Source: Brevibacillus thermoruber 423
GTDB lineage: Bacteria > Bacillota > Bacilli > Brevibacillales > Brevibacillaceae
Direction of reading: 5' to 3'
DNA: 64,000 nucleotides
NCBI RefSeq assembly: GCF_000454065.1
Contig: NZ_KE695653.1
Span: 304,067-368,066, forward strand
This document shows positions 44,647 to 53,291 of the stretch, piece after piece. Position 1 is the stretch's first letter. Every line of letters begins with the position of its first letter. The notes below the pieces were generated by a model. The model had not been told where the DNA came from and did not search any database. It was given only the letters and a program-made list of their open reading frames with translations. The translations under genes were made by a program, and so were the position numbers.

Positions 44647-45141
44647 TTACTCAACTGGAGCCATACCAAATGAAATATCTTCAAAATCATCTCTTCCTAT
44701 AGCGTAAAAGACCCTTGTTCCATGTTCATCTTTGTTTGCGAAAGCTACACGGTGGTTAAATCCTTCCCATTCTACATCTTGCGCACCATCTTCAGCAAAC
44801 TCTTTTGCTGAAATTTCATCATCCCATAAAGTAATAGTAGTAACAGAAGGATTATCTCTGATAACTTGATTAACAATACGTAAAGCTGTCAATTTTCTCT
44901 CAAGATCCATCTCCCTAGATGGAAAGTTCGCAAAAACAACAACCTCGTTAGACTTGGTACCTTTTGTCATCGTTTTTATTGAAATATCTATAGAGGAGAT
45001 TAAGTTTAGTATAGACTCTTGAATACTTGAACTTAATGTATTTTGCTCAGTTTTATCTCCTGTTCCGTTAACAGTTCCTTTGCTGCATGCAGTTAACATA
45101 CAAATAGATAATAGTAACATGCCACAAATGAATTTCCTCAT
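44647..45141 (-). CDS. Small lipoprotein of unknown function
   Basis: 164 residues: signal peptide with lipobox MLTAC (Cys19), a Ser/Thr-rich linker, then a compact domain (NEVVVFANFPSREMDLERK; DNPSVTTITLWDDEISAKE) that I do not recognise. I chose ATG at 45141 with AAGGGGG six bases upstream; the frame extends 22 codons further, overlapping a decayed gene. It is clearly A+T-rich compared with the core genes, suggesting recent acquisition. A decayed PCYCGC-type gene lies directly upstream. Confidence 0.7.
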   Translation of the reverse strand: MRKFICGMLLLSICMLTACSKGTVNGTGDKTEQNTLSSSIQESILNLISSIDISIKTMTKGTKSNEVVVFANFPSREMDLERKLTALRIVNQVIRDNPSVTTITLWDDEISAKEFAEDGAQDVEWEGFNHRVAFANKDEHGTRVFYAIGRDDFEDISFGMAPVE

Positions 45142-45206
45142 ATTTTCCCCCTTATATCCGCTATTATTAGACAACCTGATTCTATATTCAAAATTTGTAT
45201 GATTCA

Positions 45207-45624
45207 TTAATAAAAGTCTTTTTTAGTTACATCCTCCAATTCTTGTAGACTTATTCCACAGTTAGCTCCATGATCGGTCCAGTAGATCTTGTCTGATTCT
45301 TGTTTTTGATTAAAGCAATGGTAAAGCGATTTATGAGACTGATGGGACTCATGAGACTTAAGCTCCTCATCAATGCATCCACAATAGCACGGGACTTTCT
45401 TTAATAGTTCTTGATATGACCTTACAGCTGTAGGTGTTGCTGTAATATTGTATTTTCAGCCATCTTTGAATTCAAGTAAATTGTACTGCTTCATATCAAT
45501 TTACATTTCATTATTTATTTTACCAATAACAGGTGTTGTCCTTTTACAATGACCACAAGTTGGGGAAAAAAATAAACGAATATCCTTTTTTACTCTCTAT
45601 TTCGTTTTCAAGTTCTTCAGGTAA
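45207..45624 (-). pseudogene. Decayed thioredoxin-like / PCYCGC-motif gene
   Basis: The minus strand reads, in broken frames, a thioredoxin-like start (ELENEIESKKGYSFIFF), a one-base shift, PTCGHCKRTTPVIGKI with a CxxC-type pair, a stop, then YNLLEFKDG, an in-frame TGA where TGG is expected, YNITATP, and finally TAVRSYQELLKKVPCYCGC with HKSLYHCFNQ and HGANCG, the hallmark of the PCYCGC family. So a redox-type exported protein gene carries at least one frameshift, two stops and a probable internal deletion. An IS256-family copy abuts its 5' side. Confidence 0.65.
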
Positions 45625-45629
45625 AACGA

Positions 45630-46888
45630 TCAAGTCCATATTCGTGTGTAAATTCCCCTCGGTTTGAAAAAAATTAGCCAATGCGCGTCACTTTAGACAC
45701 CACTTTTGTTGCCTGCGTTTCTCGCCATTCCAAATACTCTTCCATATCGAAATACTTCTTACCGCTTGCCCATTTTTCGTCTATCTCCATAAGCAAAGCC
45801 CCGATCAGGCGAATCACAGATTCACGGTTAGGAAAAATGCGAATGACACGTTCTCGTCGGCGAATTTCTTCGTTGAGTCGCTCCATGCCATTTGTTGTCC
45901 GAAGTCTTTTGCGGTACTTTTCGGGCAGCAGAAGAACGGCTGTGGCATCATCAAAACCATTCTCCAAAACGGAAATCGCCTTTGCAGCTTTGGCCTCGTA
46001 TATTTCCACTGTTTGTTGCAACAATAACCGGGCCGTCTCAAGATCAGGTGCTTCCAAAATCGCACGAACACGGGGATACAACTCCTTCTGCAACTGCTTG
46101 GGGGTGGCGTCGAGGATATTTCGCATAAATGAGTCTGATACCGTTGCCACGTCACCCCTTGAAAATGGGTACGAATAGCTCGTACGAGCCCACCATGTTG
46201 ATCGGACACAATCAGTTCTACGCCTCGTAAGCCTCGCTCTTTCAGCCAGCTAAAAAACTCGCTCCAACTGATCTCTGTTTCACTATCTCCATACATCAGT
46301 CCAAGGACTTCTCGGTAGCCTTCTGTGTTTACACCATAGGCCAACATCACGCCGCGAGAGCGAACACGCCCCTCTTCACGCACCTTTAAAACGAGGGCAT
46401 CTACAATGAGAAATGGGTAGACGCTCTTTCGTAGTGTTCGGTTGTTCCAAGCTGTTACAATCGGATCTAGGCGTTTACACAGATCGAAAACAGTAGATTT
46501 AGAGAACTCGGTTCCACACAGTTCCTCCGTGATTTGCGAAACTTGGTGATTGTTCCCACCCGCGTGATCAGTAGATGAGGATCTGTACCGTTTCGATATC
46601 CTTGACGTTCATCTGTACGTTCGTACGGTTCCGCAGACAGCTGTTCCGTAGCCTGGGCCTGCAATACCTGATTCAATACCGATTCCAACAGCTGGCCACC
46701 TCCGAATCCTGCGAATTTCCGAGAAAAAGTTGCTGCAAAAGTTGTGAATCTACAGTAATCTGGTGTTGAGCCATAACAAAAACTCCTCTCTTAGAATGGT
46801 GTCCGCAAACTTCATTCTAACCGAGGGTTTTTGAAATGGCTCTCTTATTTTAAAGAGACTCCGTTTTTACACAATTATATGGGCTCAA
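45630..46888 (-). mobile_element. IS256-family insertion sequence, copy A (deleted)
   Basis: 1,259 bp bounded by imperfect terminal inverted repeats: left end TCAAGTCCATATTCGTGTGT, right end (complement) TTGAGCCCATATAATTGTGT, about 17 of 25 positions equal. The same ends bound copy B at 58087-59262. Compared with B it lacks 124 bp near 46538, inside the transposase gene. No 8-9 bp target duplication is visible (flanks GTAAAACGA and CTTTTTTCC), so a flank may have been rearranged. Confidence 0.8.
45674..46774 (-). pseudogene. IS256-family transposase, inactivated (copy A)
   Basis: A mutator-type (IS256) transposase in pieces. The N-terminal part (46774 to about 46545; LSAEPYERTDERQGYRNGT) ends at a 124-bp deletion that shifts frame. 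The middle part, found only in this copy, has GLRGVELIVSDQHGGLVRAI with the catalytic-domain Asp. A one-base loss near 46127 shifts frame again before the C-terminal part (45674-46150; FDDATAVLLLPEKYRKRLRT, NGMERLNEEIRRRERVIRIF). It cannot be functional as it stands. Confidence 0.85.
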
Positions 46889-46947
46889 CTTTTTTCCAAC
46901 CCGTTCAATCACATGAACTCATCCTACATATAAAGCTCGAACATACA

Positions 46948-46976
46948 TTGATAAATTCCGAGTAATTAGGTATGAT
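46948..46976 (+). promoter_or_regulatory. Predicted promoter of the UxaA/LarA/aldolase operon
   Basis: TTGATA (46948-46953), 17-bp spacer and TATGAT (46971-46976), about 150 bp before the first gene and just inside the right end of IS copy A. Confidence 0.6.
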
Positions 46977-47123
46977 AAATTCGATTAGTAGTTTTTAAAA
47001 TTGTGAAAATACATGAAAACTGAGCGCTTGGAATCTTCCCCATCTCAACAAGCAAGATGGTGTGTGGACCCTCCCAAGAGCGAAAGACGGGCATGCAAGT
47101 ACAGCCAGAAAGGGGGAACGATC

Positions 47124-47435
47124 ATGAGCCAAACGCAGCCCTACAAAACCGTCATGTTGAACCCGCACGACCACGTCGCGGTTGCCCTTGAGCCTATTCC
47201 GGCAGGCTCTGTCGTGAGCGTCACCTGCCAGGGGCAGACGTTTTCCGTTACGCTGAACGACCCCATTGATTTTGGCCATAAGTTTGCGGTCGTTCCCATC
47301 GCCAAGGACAGCGACGTTCGCAAATACGGAGAAGTGATTGGCATTGCCACACGCGATATTTCGCCAGGCGAACATGTACATGTCCACAATATCGAAGGCA
47401 AAAGAGCCAGGGGGGATTTACGTGGCATCAAGTAA
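47124..47435 (+). CDS. UxaA-family hydro-lyase, small (SAF-domain) subunit
   Basis: A 103-residue SAF domain (PHDHVAVALEPIPAGSVVSV; ATRDISPGEHVHVHNIEGK) matching the N-terminal part of altronate/galactarate dehydratases and the small subunit of sulfolactate sulfo-lyase. I chose ATG at 47124 behind AAAGGGGGAA. The start of the large-subunit gene overlaps its end by 14 bp, so the two subunits are coupled. The family removes water (or sulfite) from 2-hydroxy acids. The actual substrate is not determined by the sequence. Confidence 0.88.
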   Translation: MSQTQPYKTVMLNPHDHVAVALEPIPAGSVVSVTCQGQTFSVTLNDPIDFGHKFAVVPIAKDSDVRKYGEVIGIATRDISPGEHVHVHNIEGKRARGDLRGIK

Positions 47436-48597
47436 TCCGGATCACTTTTGGGGGTATCGCCGTTCAGACGGACGGGTTGGCATACGCAATCACGTATTGA
47501 TTCTTCCGACCATTACGTGTGCGACGCAGGCGGCAAAGCGCATTACCGATCTCGTCAGGGGAACGGTTACGTTCATCCATCAGCATGGCTGTGCACAGTT
47601 GGGTGCCGACTACGAGCAAACCTTTCGGACCTATGTGGGCATGGGGGCAAACCCCAATGTGTATGGCGTCGTCGTGTTGGGACTCGGATGCGAGACGCAT
47701 CAGGCACGCAGCGTCGCCGAGGAGATTGCGAAAATCGGCAAACCTGTTGAAGTGGTGTCCATTCAGGATCACGGCGGCACCTTGATGGCAATCGCGCAAG
47801 GAGCGAAGATCGCTGCGCAGATGGTGCAGGATGCGTCGGCGCAGCTTCGGGAACCCTGTCCGATGAGTGAATTGATCGTGGGGACAGAGTGCGGCGGCTC
47901 GGATGCCTGCTCGGGGCTTTCCGCCAATCCCGCCGTTGGCTATGTCAGCGACCGGATCGTCGATTTGGGCGGAACGGCCATCATCGCCGAGACGACAGAG
48001 TTGATCGGGGCGGAGCACCTGCTCGCCGAACGGGCAGTGAATGATCAGGTAGCCAAGCGCGTATATGAAGTGATAAACGCAATGGAAAACCGGGCGATCA
48101 AAATGGGGGTGGATATTCGCAAGGGAAATCCGAGCCCCGGCAATATCAAAGGCGGTCTCAGCACCTTGGAAGAAAAGTCGCTCGGCGCTGCGAGCAAGGC
48201 TGGCAGCCGACCGCTGCAGGAGCTGGTCAATTACGCGGAGACTCCGACCCGCAAAGGTCTCGTGTGGATGGATACGCCCGGTCAGGACATTGAGCAGCTC
48301 ACAGGCATGGTCGCCGGCGGAGCACAGATTGTCCTCTTTACGAGCGGTCGCGGAACTCCGACAGGGTCGCCGATTGCGCCGGTTATTAAAATTTCGACCA
48401 ATACCCGCCTGTATGAAACCATGCGGGATAACGTGGACCTCAACGCGGGAACCATTATCGAAGGCCTGGAATCGATCGAACAGGTCGGCGAGCGCATTAT
48501 GCAAGAGATCTATCAGGTCGCCTCAGGCAAGATGACCAAGGCGGAAATTCTCGGGCAGGACGACTTTGGCATTTGGCGTATCGGTTCAACTTTCTAA
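47422..48597 (+). CDS. UxaA-family hydro-lyase, large catalytic subunit
   Basis: 391 residues matching the catalytic domain of altronate/galactarate dehydratases and SuyB. Landmarks: GIRNHVLILPTITCA at the start, the metal-ligand region GTECGGSDACSGLSANP, and FTSGRGTPTGSPIAPVIK. Start is GTG at 47422 behind AGGGGGGA, inside the end of the small-subunit gene; the frame open from 47338 is out of register with family N-termini. Together with the downstream LarA-like and aldolase genes it suggests a pathway for a sugar acid or 2-hydroxy acid. A split rather than fused enzyme leaves sulfolactate sulfo-lyase as an alternative. Confidence 0.88.
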   Translation: MASSNPDHFWGYRRSDGRVGIRNHVLILPTITCATQAAKRITDLVRGTVTFIHQHGCAQLGADYEQTFRTYVGMGANPNVYGVVVLGLGCETHQARSVAEEIAKIGKPVEVVSIQDHGGTLMAIAQGAKIAAQMVQDASAQLREPCPMSELIVGTECGGSDACSGLSANPAVGYVSDRIVDLGGTAIIAETTELIGAEHLLAERAVNDQVAKRVYEVINAMENRAIKMGVDIRKGNPSPGNIKGGLSTLEEKSLGAASKAGSRPLQELVNYAETPTRKGLVWMDTPGQDIEQLTGMVAGGAQIVLFTSGRGTPTGSPIAPVIKISTNTRLYETMRDNVDLNAGTIIEGLESIEQVGERIMQEIYQVASGKMTKAEILGQDDFGIWRIGSTF

Positions 48598-48680
48598 ATG
48601 CCGGTTATCTTGCAGGGACAAGTTTCACGGTTCACTCGCATATTTTCTGAACAGCACCAACAAATACGGTAGGGAAGTTG

Positions 48681-49961
48681 ATGACCATGGCCATTTTGGA
48701 AGGCGGATTGGATTTTGACAGTCCGATCATGGTGAAAGTGCATCAGCATTTTGATTCGACCCGGATCGATCAGGCGGAAATCAGACAAATTCTCCGGGAT
48801 CGCATCTGCGATCCGGCCATCAAACGCATGATCAAACCGGATATGAACATCGCACTGGCAGTAGGCAGCAGAGGGATCCGCCACCTGGATTTCATCGTGC
48901 GCACTGTCGTCGACATTCTGCGTGAAATGGGAGCGAAACCGTTTATCGTTCCCTCCATGGGCAGTCACGGCGGCGCGACACCGGAGGGGCAGAAAGGTGT
49001 CCTCCGTCATTACGGGATTACGGAGGAGACCATGGGCATTCCCATTGAAGCCTCCATGGAAACGCTGGAATTGGGGGTTGTCGATGACGTTCCTGTTTAT
49101 ATAAGCAGGCCGGCCTATGAGAGCGATCTGATCATCCCCATCTGTCGGGTGAAGCCGCATACCGATTTTAAGGGACGTGTCGAAAGCGGCATTTATAAAA
49201 TGCTGGCGATTGGTCTGGGTAAGCATAAAGGGGCGGCCACGATCCATAAGGCGGGCTTTCCGGCGTTTGCCACGCTCATTCCGAAAATCGGGCAGTTTAT
49301 CGCAGACCATGCCCCTGTGGGCTTCGCGGTATCCATCATTGAGAACAGCTACGATGAAGTGGAAAGTATTCACATTGTCCCCAAGGAACGGATTGCCACC
49401 GAAGAGCCCAAACTTCTCATGCGCGCCAAACAACTGCTGGCAAAGATCAATATTGACCCGATCGACCTGTTGATCGTGGATCAGATCGGAAAAGACATCA
49501 GCGGAGAAGGGATGGATCCCAATGTCACCGGACGCTCACCGGCGGGTGTGGCATTTGAGGACGTCCCGCAGATCAAACGGATTGCGGTTCTTGATTTGAC
49601 CAAGGAGACGCATGGCAACGCATCGGGCATTGGCATGGCGGATGTAACGACCAGGCGATGCTTTGAAAAAATCGATTTGCAGGTGACCTACGCCAACGTC
49701 ATTACAGCCGGGGTGTTTGACAGCTGCAAAATCCCCATGATTCTCGAGAATGACAAGGAACTGCTGGCGGTAGGGTTAAAGGCAGCGACGTTAACCCCAC
49801 CGGACCAGGCGCGTGTGGTGCGGATTCAGGACACGCTTCATCTCTCAGAATTTTGGGTCTCGGCAAACATAGCCGAAGCGTTGAAGCATGATCCCCGTTT
49901 CACGATCACCAACGAACGGCGCCCGTTTACCTTTGATGAAAACGGGAATCTCACCTGGTAA
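48681..49961 (+). CDS. LarA-like nickel-pincer racemase/epimerase family protein
   Basis: A 426-residue member of the lactate-racemase (DUF2088) family. Landmarks: PSMGSHGGATPEGQ, VKPHTDFKGRVESGIYKM and GLGKHKGAATIHKAG, covering His and Lys positions that in LarA hold the nickel-pincer cofactor. LarA homologues racemise or epimerise 2-hydroxy acids. No larB, larC or larE cofactor genes are in the window, so they must be elsewhere if this is active. Start ATG at 48681 (or 48687) with AGGGAAG upstream. Second enzyme step of the operon, 83 bp after the UxaA large subunit. Confidence 0.85.
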   Translation: MTMAILEGGLDFDSPIMVKVHQHFDSTRIDQAEIRQILRDRICDPAIKRMIKPDMNIALAVGSRGIRHLDFIVRTVVDILREMGAKPFIVPSMGSHGGATPEGQKGVLRHYGITEETMGIPIEASMETLELGVVDDVPVYISRPAYESDLIIPICRVKPHTDFKGRVESGIYKMLAIGLGKHKGAATIHKAGFPAFATLIPKIGQFIADHAPVGFAVSIIENSYDEVESIHIVPKERIATEEPKLLMRAKQLLAKINIDPIDLLIVDQIGKDISGEGMDPNVTGRSPAGVAFEDVPQIKRIAVLDLTKETHGNASGIGMADVTTRRCFEKIDLQVTYANVITAGVFDSCKIPMILENDKELLAVGLKAATLTPPDQARVVRIQDTLHLSEFWVSANIAEALKHDPRFTITNERRPFTFDENGNLTW

Positions 49962-50003
49962 TCATTCATTTCCATAGAAATCATGAAGGAGAGTGGATCG
50001 TAC

Positions 50004-50765
50004 ATGGACCATTTTAAACGACCGGGAGCCCCTGTCTTTACATCGGTGGAAGAAGAACGCCGCTATCGGAAAGAGCGGCTTGCGGGAGCGTTTCGCGTAT
50101 TTGCCCAGATGGGCTATGACTATGGCGTATCCGGGCACATTACCGCCCGTGACCCGGAATATCCGGATCATTTCTGGGTAAACCCCATGGGACTCCACTT
50201 CAACTCGATAAAAGTGTCGGATTTGCTCCTTGTGAATCACAAAGGGGAGATCATCGAAGGGAAAGGCGTTCTGAACCAGGCGGCGTTTGCCATTCATTCG
50301 GCCGTTCATGCCGCCAGACCGGATGTCGTTGCCGCTGCTCACGCCCACACGATTTACGGCGAAGCGTGGTCGACACTAGGGCGACTGCTCGATCCGATTA
50401 CGCAAGATTCCTGCTATTTTTACAATGATCACGCCATCTTTAACAGCTATACCGGAGAAGTGCTGGAAAAAAGCGATGGAGAAAAAATTGCGGAAGCCCT
50501 GGGCAACAAGAAAGCGATTATCCTGCAAAATCACGGCCTGCTGACCGTCGGAAAAACGGTGGATTCCGCCGCGTGGTGGTTTATCACGATGGATCGTTCG
50601 TGCAAGGTTCAACTGTTGGCCGAGGCGGCGGGCAAACCCGTTCTCATTCCCAGCCACATCGCACAGCTTACGCGAAATCAAATCGGCAGTGAAGATATCG
50701 GCTGGTTCAGCTTTCAACCGTACTGGAACAGCATCGTGAAAGAACAACCGGATTTGCTGGAATAA
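50004..50765 (+). CDS. Class II aldolase/adducin family protein
   Basis: A 253-residue class II aldolase: GYDYGVSGHITARDPE, zinc-binding AAHAHTIYGEAWS and QNHGLLTVG near the end. Relatives include FucA, AraD, UlaF and sugar-acid decarboxylating aldolases; eukaryotic adducin shares the fold. I chose ATG at 50004 with AAGGAGAG ten bases upstream; the frame starts seven codons earlier. It lies 42 bp after the LarA-like gene, in the same operon, and could cleave or epimerise its product. Confidence 0.88.
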   Translation: MDHFKRPGAPVFTSVEEERRYRKERLAGAFRVFAQMGYDYGVSGHITARDPEYPDHFWVNPMGLHFNSIKVSDLLLVNHKGEIIEGKGVLNQAAFAIHSAVHAARPDVVAAAHAHTIYGEAWSTLGRLLDPITQDSCYFYNDHAIFNSYTGEVLEKSDGEKIAEALGNKKAIILQNHGLLTVGKTVDSAAWWFITMDRSCKVQLLAEAAGKPVLIPSHIAQLTRNQIGSEDIGWFSFQPYWNSIVKEQPDLLE

Positions 50766-50831
50766 AAAAATGTTCGAGGAACGATACAGAGAAGAAACAG
50801 AAAGGCATCGGATCGGAGAGGAGAGGGAGAC

Positions 50832-51644
50832 ATGAAGAAAAAGGTGTCGGGCATTATCCTGGCTGCCGTTCTGCTGGCCTCACTTGTGGGCTGCGGCGGA
50901 AAGCAGGACGCATCGCAGGGACAAGAGACGACCATCAAGGTGGGCGTAACCGCAGGGCCGCATGAAGAAATCATCAACAAAGTAAAAGAGTTGGCCGCCA
51001 AACAGGGAATCCATGTGGAGACGGTTGTCTTTAATGACTATATCACGCCAAACCGGGCGCTTACGTCGGGACAGCTCGACGTCAACAGCTATCAGACGAT
51101 TCCGTTTATGGACCAGTACAACAAGGATCATAACACGAAGATTGTCCCGATTGGAAAAACGGTCACCTTCCTGATGGGCATTTACTCGAAAAAATACAAA
51201 AAGCTCGAAGATCTTCCCGAAGGAGCCACGCTCGGTCTGCAAAACGACCCGGTGAACATGTCGCGCGCCCTTCATGTGTACGAGCAGGCCGGTCTGATCA
51301 AATTAAAACCGGGCGTGGATGTGGACAAGGCGACGCCGGCGGATATCGTAGAAAATCCCAAAAACTTCAAGTTCAAGCTGCTGGATGCGGCGCTGCTGGC
51401 GCGTACACTGAACAGCCTTGATGCGTCGACCGTTAACTCCAATTTCGCCTTGAAGGAAGGGTACAAACCGAAACGGGATGCCATCTTCATGGAGAATTCG
51501 TCCCGATACGTCAACTATATTGCGACGAATGAGAAGGACAAGGACAATCCGCTCTATCACAAGCTGGTGGAATTGTACCGTTCCGACGAAGTGAAGAAGT
51601 TCATCGAGGAAACCTATGACGGCGTGATTATCACTTCCTGGTAA
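50832..51644 (+). CDS. NlpA/MetQ family substrate-binding lipoprotein
   Basis: A 270-residue lipoprotein: signal peptide with lipobox SLVGC (Cys21), then a MetQ-type binding protein (IKVGVTAGPHEEIINKVKEL; VFNDYITPNRALTSGQLDVN; GVIITSW at the end). MetQ binds methionine for the MetNI transporter, but relatives bind other small acids. No ATPase or permease gene accompanies it, so it may borrow a MetNI elsewhere, or bind the substrate of the neighbouring catabolic enzymes. ATG at 50832 follows GAGAGGGAG; 66 bp after the aldolase gene. Confidence 0.88.
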   Translation: MKKKVSGIILAAVLLASLVGCGGKQDASQGQETTIKVGVTAGPHEEIINKVKELAAKQGIHVETVVFNDYITPNRALTSGQLDVNSYQTIPFMDQYNKDHNTKIVPIGKTVTFLMGIYSKKYKKLEDLPEGATLGLQNDPVNMSRALHVYEQAGLIKLKPGVDVDKATPADIVENPKNFKFKLLDAALLARTLNSLDASTVNSNFALKEGYKPKRDAIFMENSSRYVNYIATNEKDKDNPLYHKLVELYRSDEVKKFIEETYDGVIITSW

Positions 51645-51689
51645 CACGCAGGGTGTGACAGAGCTGTACCCGGAAACAGGCGTAATGAG

Positions 51690-51733
51690 ACCCCTTCCAA
51701 CCGTACCTTGCCTTCCATACGGTTGGAAGGGGT
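51690..51733. terminator. Long hairpin between two convergent operons
   Basis: A 16-bp perfect stem (ACCCCTTCCAACCGTA and its complement) with a 12-nt loop. Neither side has a T-run, so it may stop transcription poorly or protect 3' ends. Confidence 0.6.
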
Positions 51734-51746
51734 GCACGTAATCCTA

Positions 51747-53009
51747 TTAGTTAAACAGGGCCACTACTTTCCCCAGAAGAATCCCGACAATCCCGAAGTC
51801 CGCATCACCAAACGTGGTGCCTTCAAACCCGAGAGAGCCCAGCACCGGCAGCAGCATCGCCGGCAAAAAGCTGATTAAGAGGCCGTTGACGAATGCCCCG
51901 GCAATGGCGCCGCGGCGTCCGCCTGTCGCATTTCCAAACACGCCGGCTGCAGCCCCTGTAAAGAAGTGCGGGACAAGACCTGGGACAATGACTTTCAATC
52001 CGAAAAGGGGCAGAAGGAACATGGAGACAAGCCCCGCTGCAAAGCTTGCGAAAAATCCGATGACAACCGCATTGGATGCGAACGGAAAGACCGTCGGGCA
52101 ATCCAGTGCCGGGATGGCATTTGGCACCACTTTATCCGCGATCCCTTTAAATGCAGGCACAATTTCCGCGAGCAAAATCCGTACCCCTGCCAGGACAATG
52201 TACACACCTGCTGCAAACGTAATCGCTTGCAATACTGCATACACCAGATAATGTTGACCTGCGCTCAATTTCTCTTCTACAAAGCCCGGTCCCGCCACGA
52301 GGGCCACGATGACAAACAAGATCGTCATGGTTAACGAGACGGAAACCGACGTATCCCGTAAAAAACCGAGCGATTTTGGCACTTTGATATCTTCTGTCGA
52401 TTTTTCCGGGTTCCCCACGACTTTTCCGATATAACCTGCTACCAGGTAACCGATGGAGCCAAAGTGCCCCATCGCAATGTCATTGGTGCCCGTGACTTTC
52501 CTCATAAAAGGCTGCAGCATGGCAGGAGACAGGACCATCAAGGCTCCAAGAATCAGCGATCCAATGACAACCATCGGGAAGCCTTTGACACCGCCAGTGG
52601 ATAAAATGACGGCAATCAGGCACGCCATAAACATGGTATGATGACCGGTTAAGAAAATGTATTTAAAGGGAGTAAATCTGGCCAGCAAGATGTTGACGAT
52701 CATCCCAAACAGCATGATCAACGCCGTTTCCGCGCCAAATGTTTGCTGCGCGAGCGCTACAATGGCTTCATTGTTTGGAATGACCCCTTGGATTTGAAAT
52801 GCTTTGTCGAACATGCTCCCGAAAGATCCCAATGCGCCGACCAAGATCCCTGCACCGGCTCCCAGGATCAGAAAGCCCATGATGGTTTTCAAGGTTCCCG
52901 ATACGACGTCTGCCACGCCTTTTCTTTGCAGCAGCAAACCGACCAGGGCAAACAATCCTACCAATATTGACGGTGTGCCCAGGATGTCTTTCATGATTAC
53001 GTTGAGCAT
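51747..53009 (-). CDS. ulaA: PTS ascorbate-type EIIC permease
   Basis: A 420-residue membrane protein of the UlaA/SgaT family, with about 11 helices: PSILVGLFALVGLLLQ, TGHHTMFMACLIAVIL, PALDCPTVFPFASNAVVIGF and TGAAAGVFGNATGGRRGA. UlaA moves L-ascorbate and releases ascorbate 6-phosphate. ATG at 53009 follows GAAGGA. It lies 6 bp after the EIIB gene. No ascorbate-6-phosphate lactonase (UlaG) or UlaD/UlaE is here, so the substrate may be another sugar acid. Confidence 0.9.
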   Translation of the reverse strand: MLNVIMKDILGTPSILVGLFALVGLLLQRKGVADVVSGTLKTIMGFLILGAGAGILVGALGSFGSMFDKAFQIQGVIPNNEAIVALAQQTFGAETALIMLFGMIVNILLARFTPFKYIFLTGHHTMFMACLIAVILSTGGVKGFPMVVIGSLILGALMVLSPAMLQPFMRKVTGTNDIAMGHFGSIGYLVAGYIGKVVGNPEKSTEDIKVPKSLGFLRDTSVSVSLTMTILFVIVALVAGPGFVEEKLSAGQHYLVYAVLQAITFAAGVYIVLAGVRILLAEIVPAFKGIADKVVPNAIPALDCPTVFPFASNAVVIGFFASFAAGLVSMFLLPLFGLKVIVPGLVPHFFTGAAAGVFGNATGGRRGAIAGAFVNGLLISFLPAMLLPVLGSLGFEGTTFGDADFGIVGILLGKVVALFN

Positions 53010-53015
53010 CGGTCA

Positions 53016-53291
53016 TCATTCCTTCGTGAAATATTGTTGTAATGCTTCCTTGATCTCTGTCTGGTTTAAAATGTTTTGCAAGCCAATCACGTAGCGTTTG
53101 CCATCTTCCAATTGACCGACAATATCTTTTGAGCCCAGATACACATCAGCCTGCTCGGTTTTGCTGGTGGCCAGATCGGTATGGGATACATCCGCCTGAA
53201 TACCCATTTCCCCCAGGATTTTCTTTACGTTCATCTCCACGATAAAGCTGCTGCCCAATCCATTTCCGCATACAACCAAAATCTTTTTCAT
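53016..53291 (-). CDS. ulaB: PTS ascorbate-type EIIB
   Basis: A 91-residue EIIB with the phosphorylated Cys8 in ILVVCGNGLGSSF, normal for UlaB/SgaB proteins. It receives phosphate from an EIIA, probably the domain fused to the upstream regulator, and passes it to the substrate in UlaA. ATG at 53291 overlaps the regulator stop as ATGA. Confidence 0.92.
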   Translation of the reverse strand: MKKILVVCGNGLGSSFIVEMNVKKILGEMGIQADVSHTDLATSKTEQADVYLGSKDIVGQLEDGKRYVIGLQNILNQTEIKEALQQYFTKE

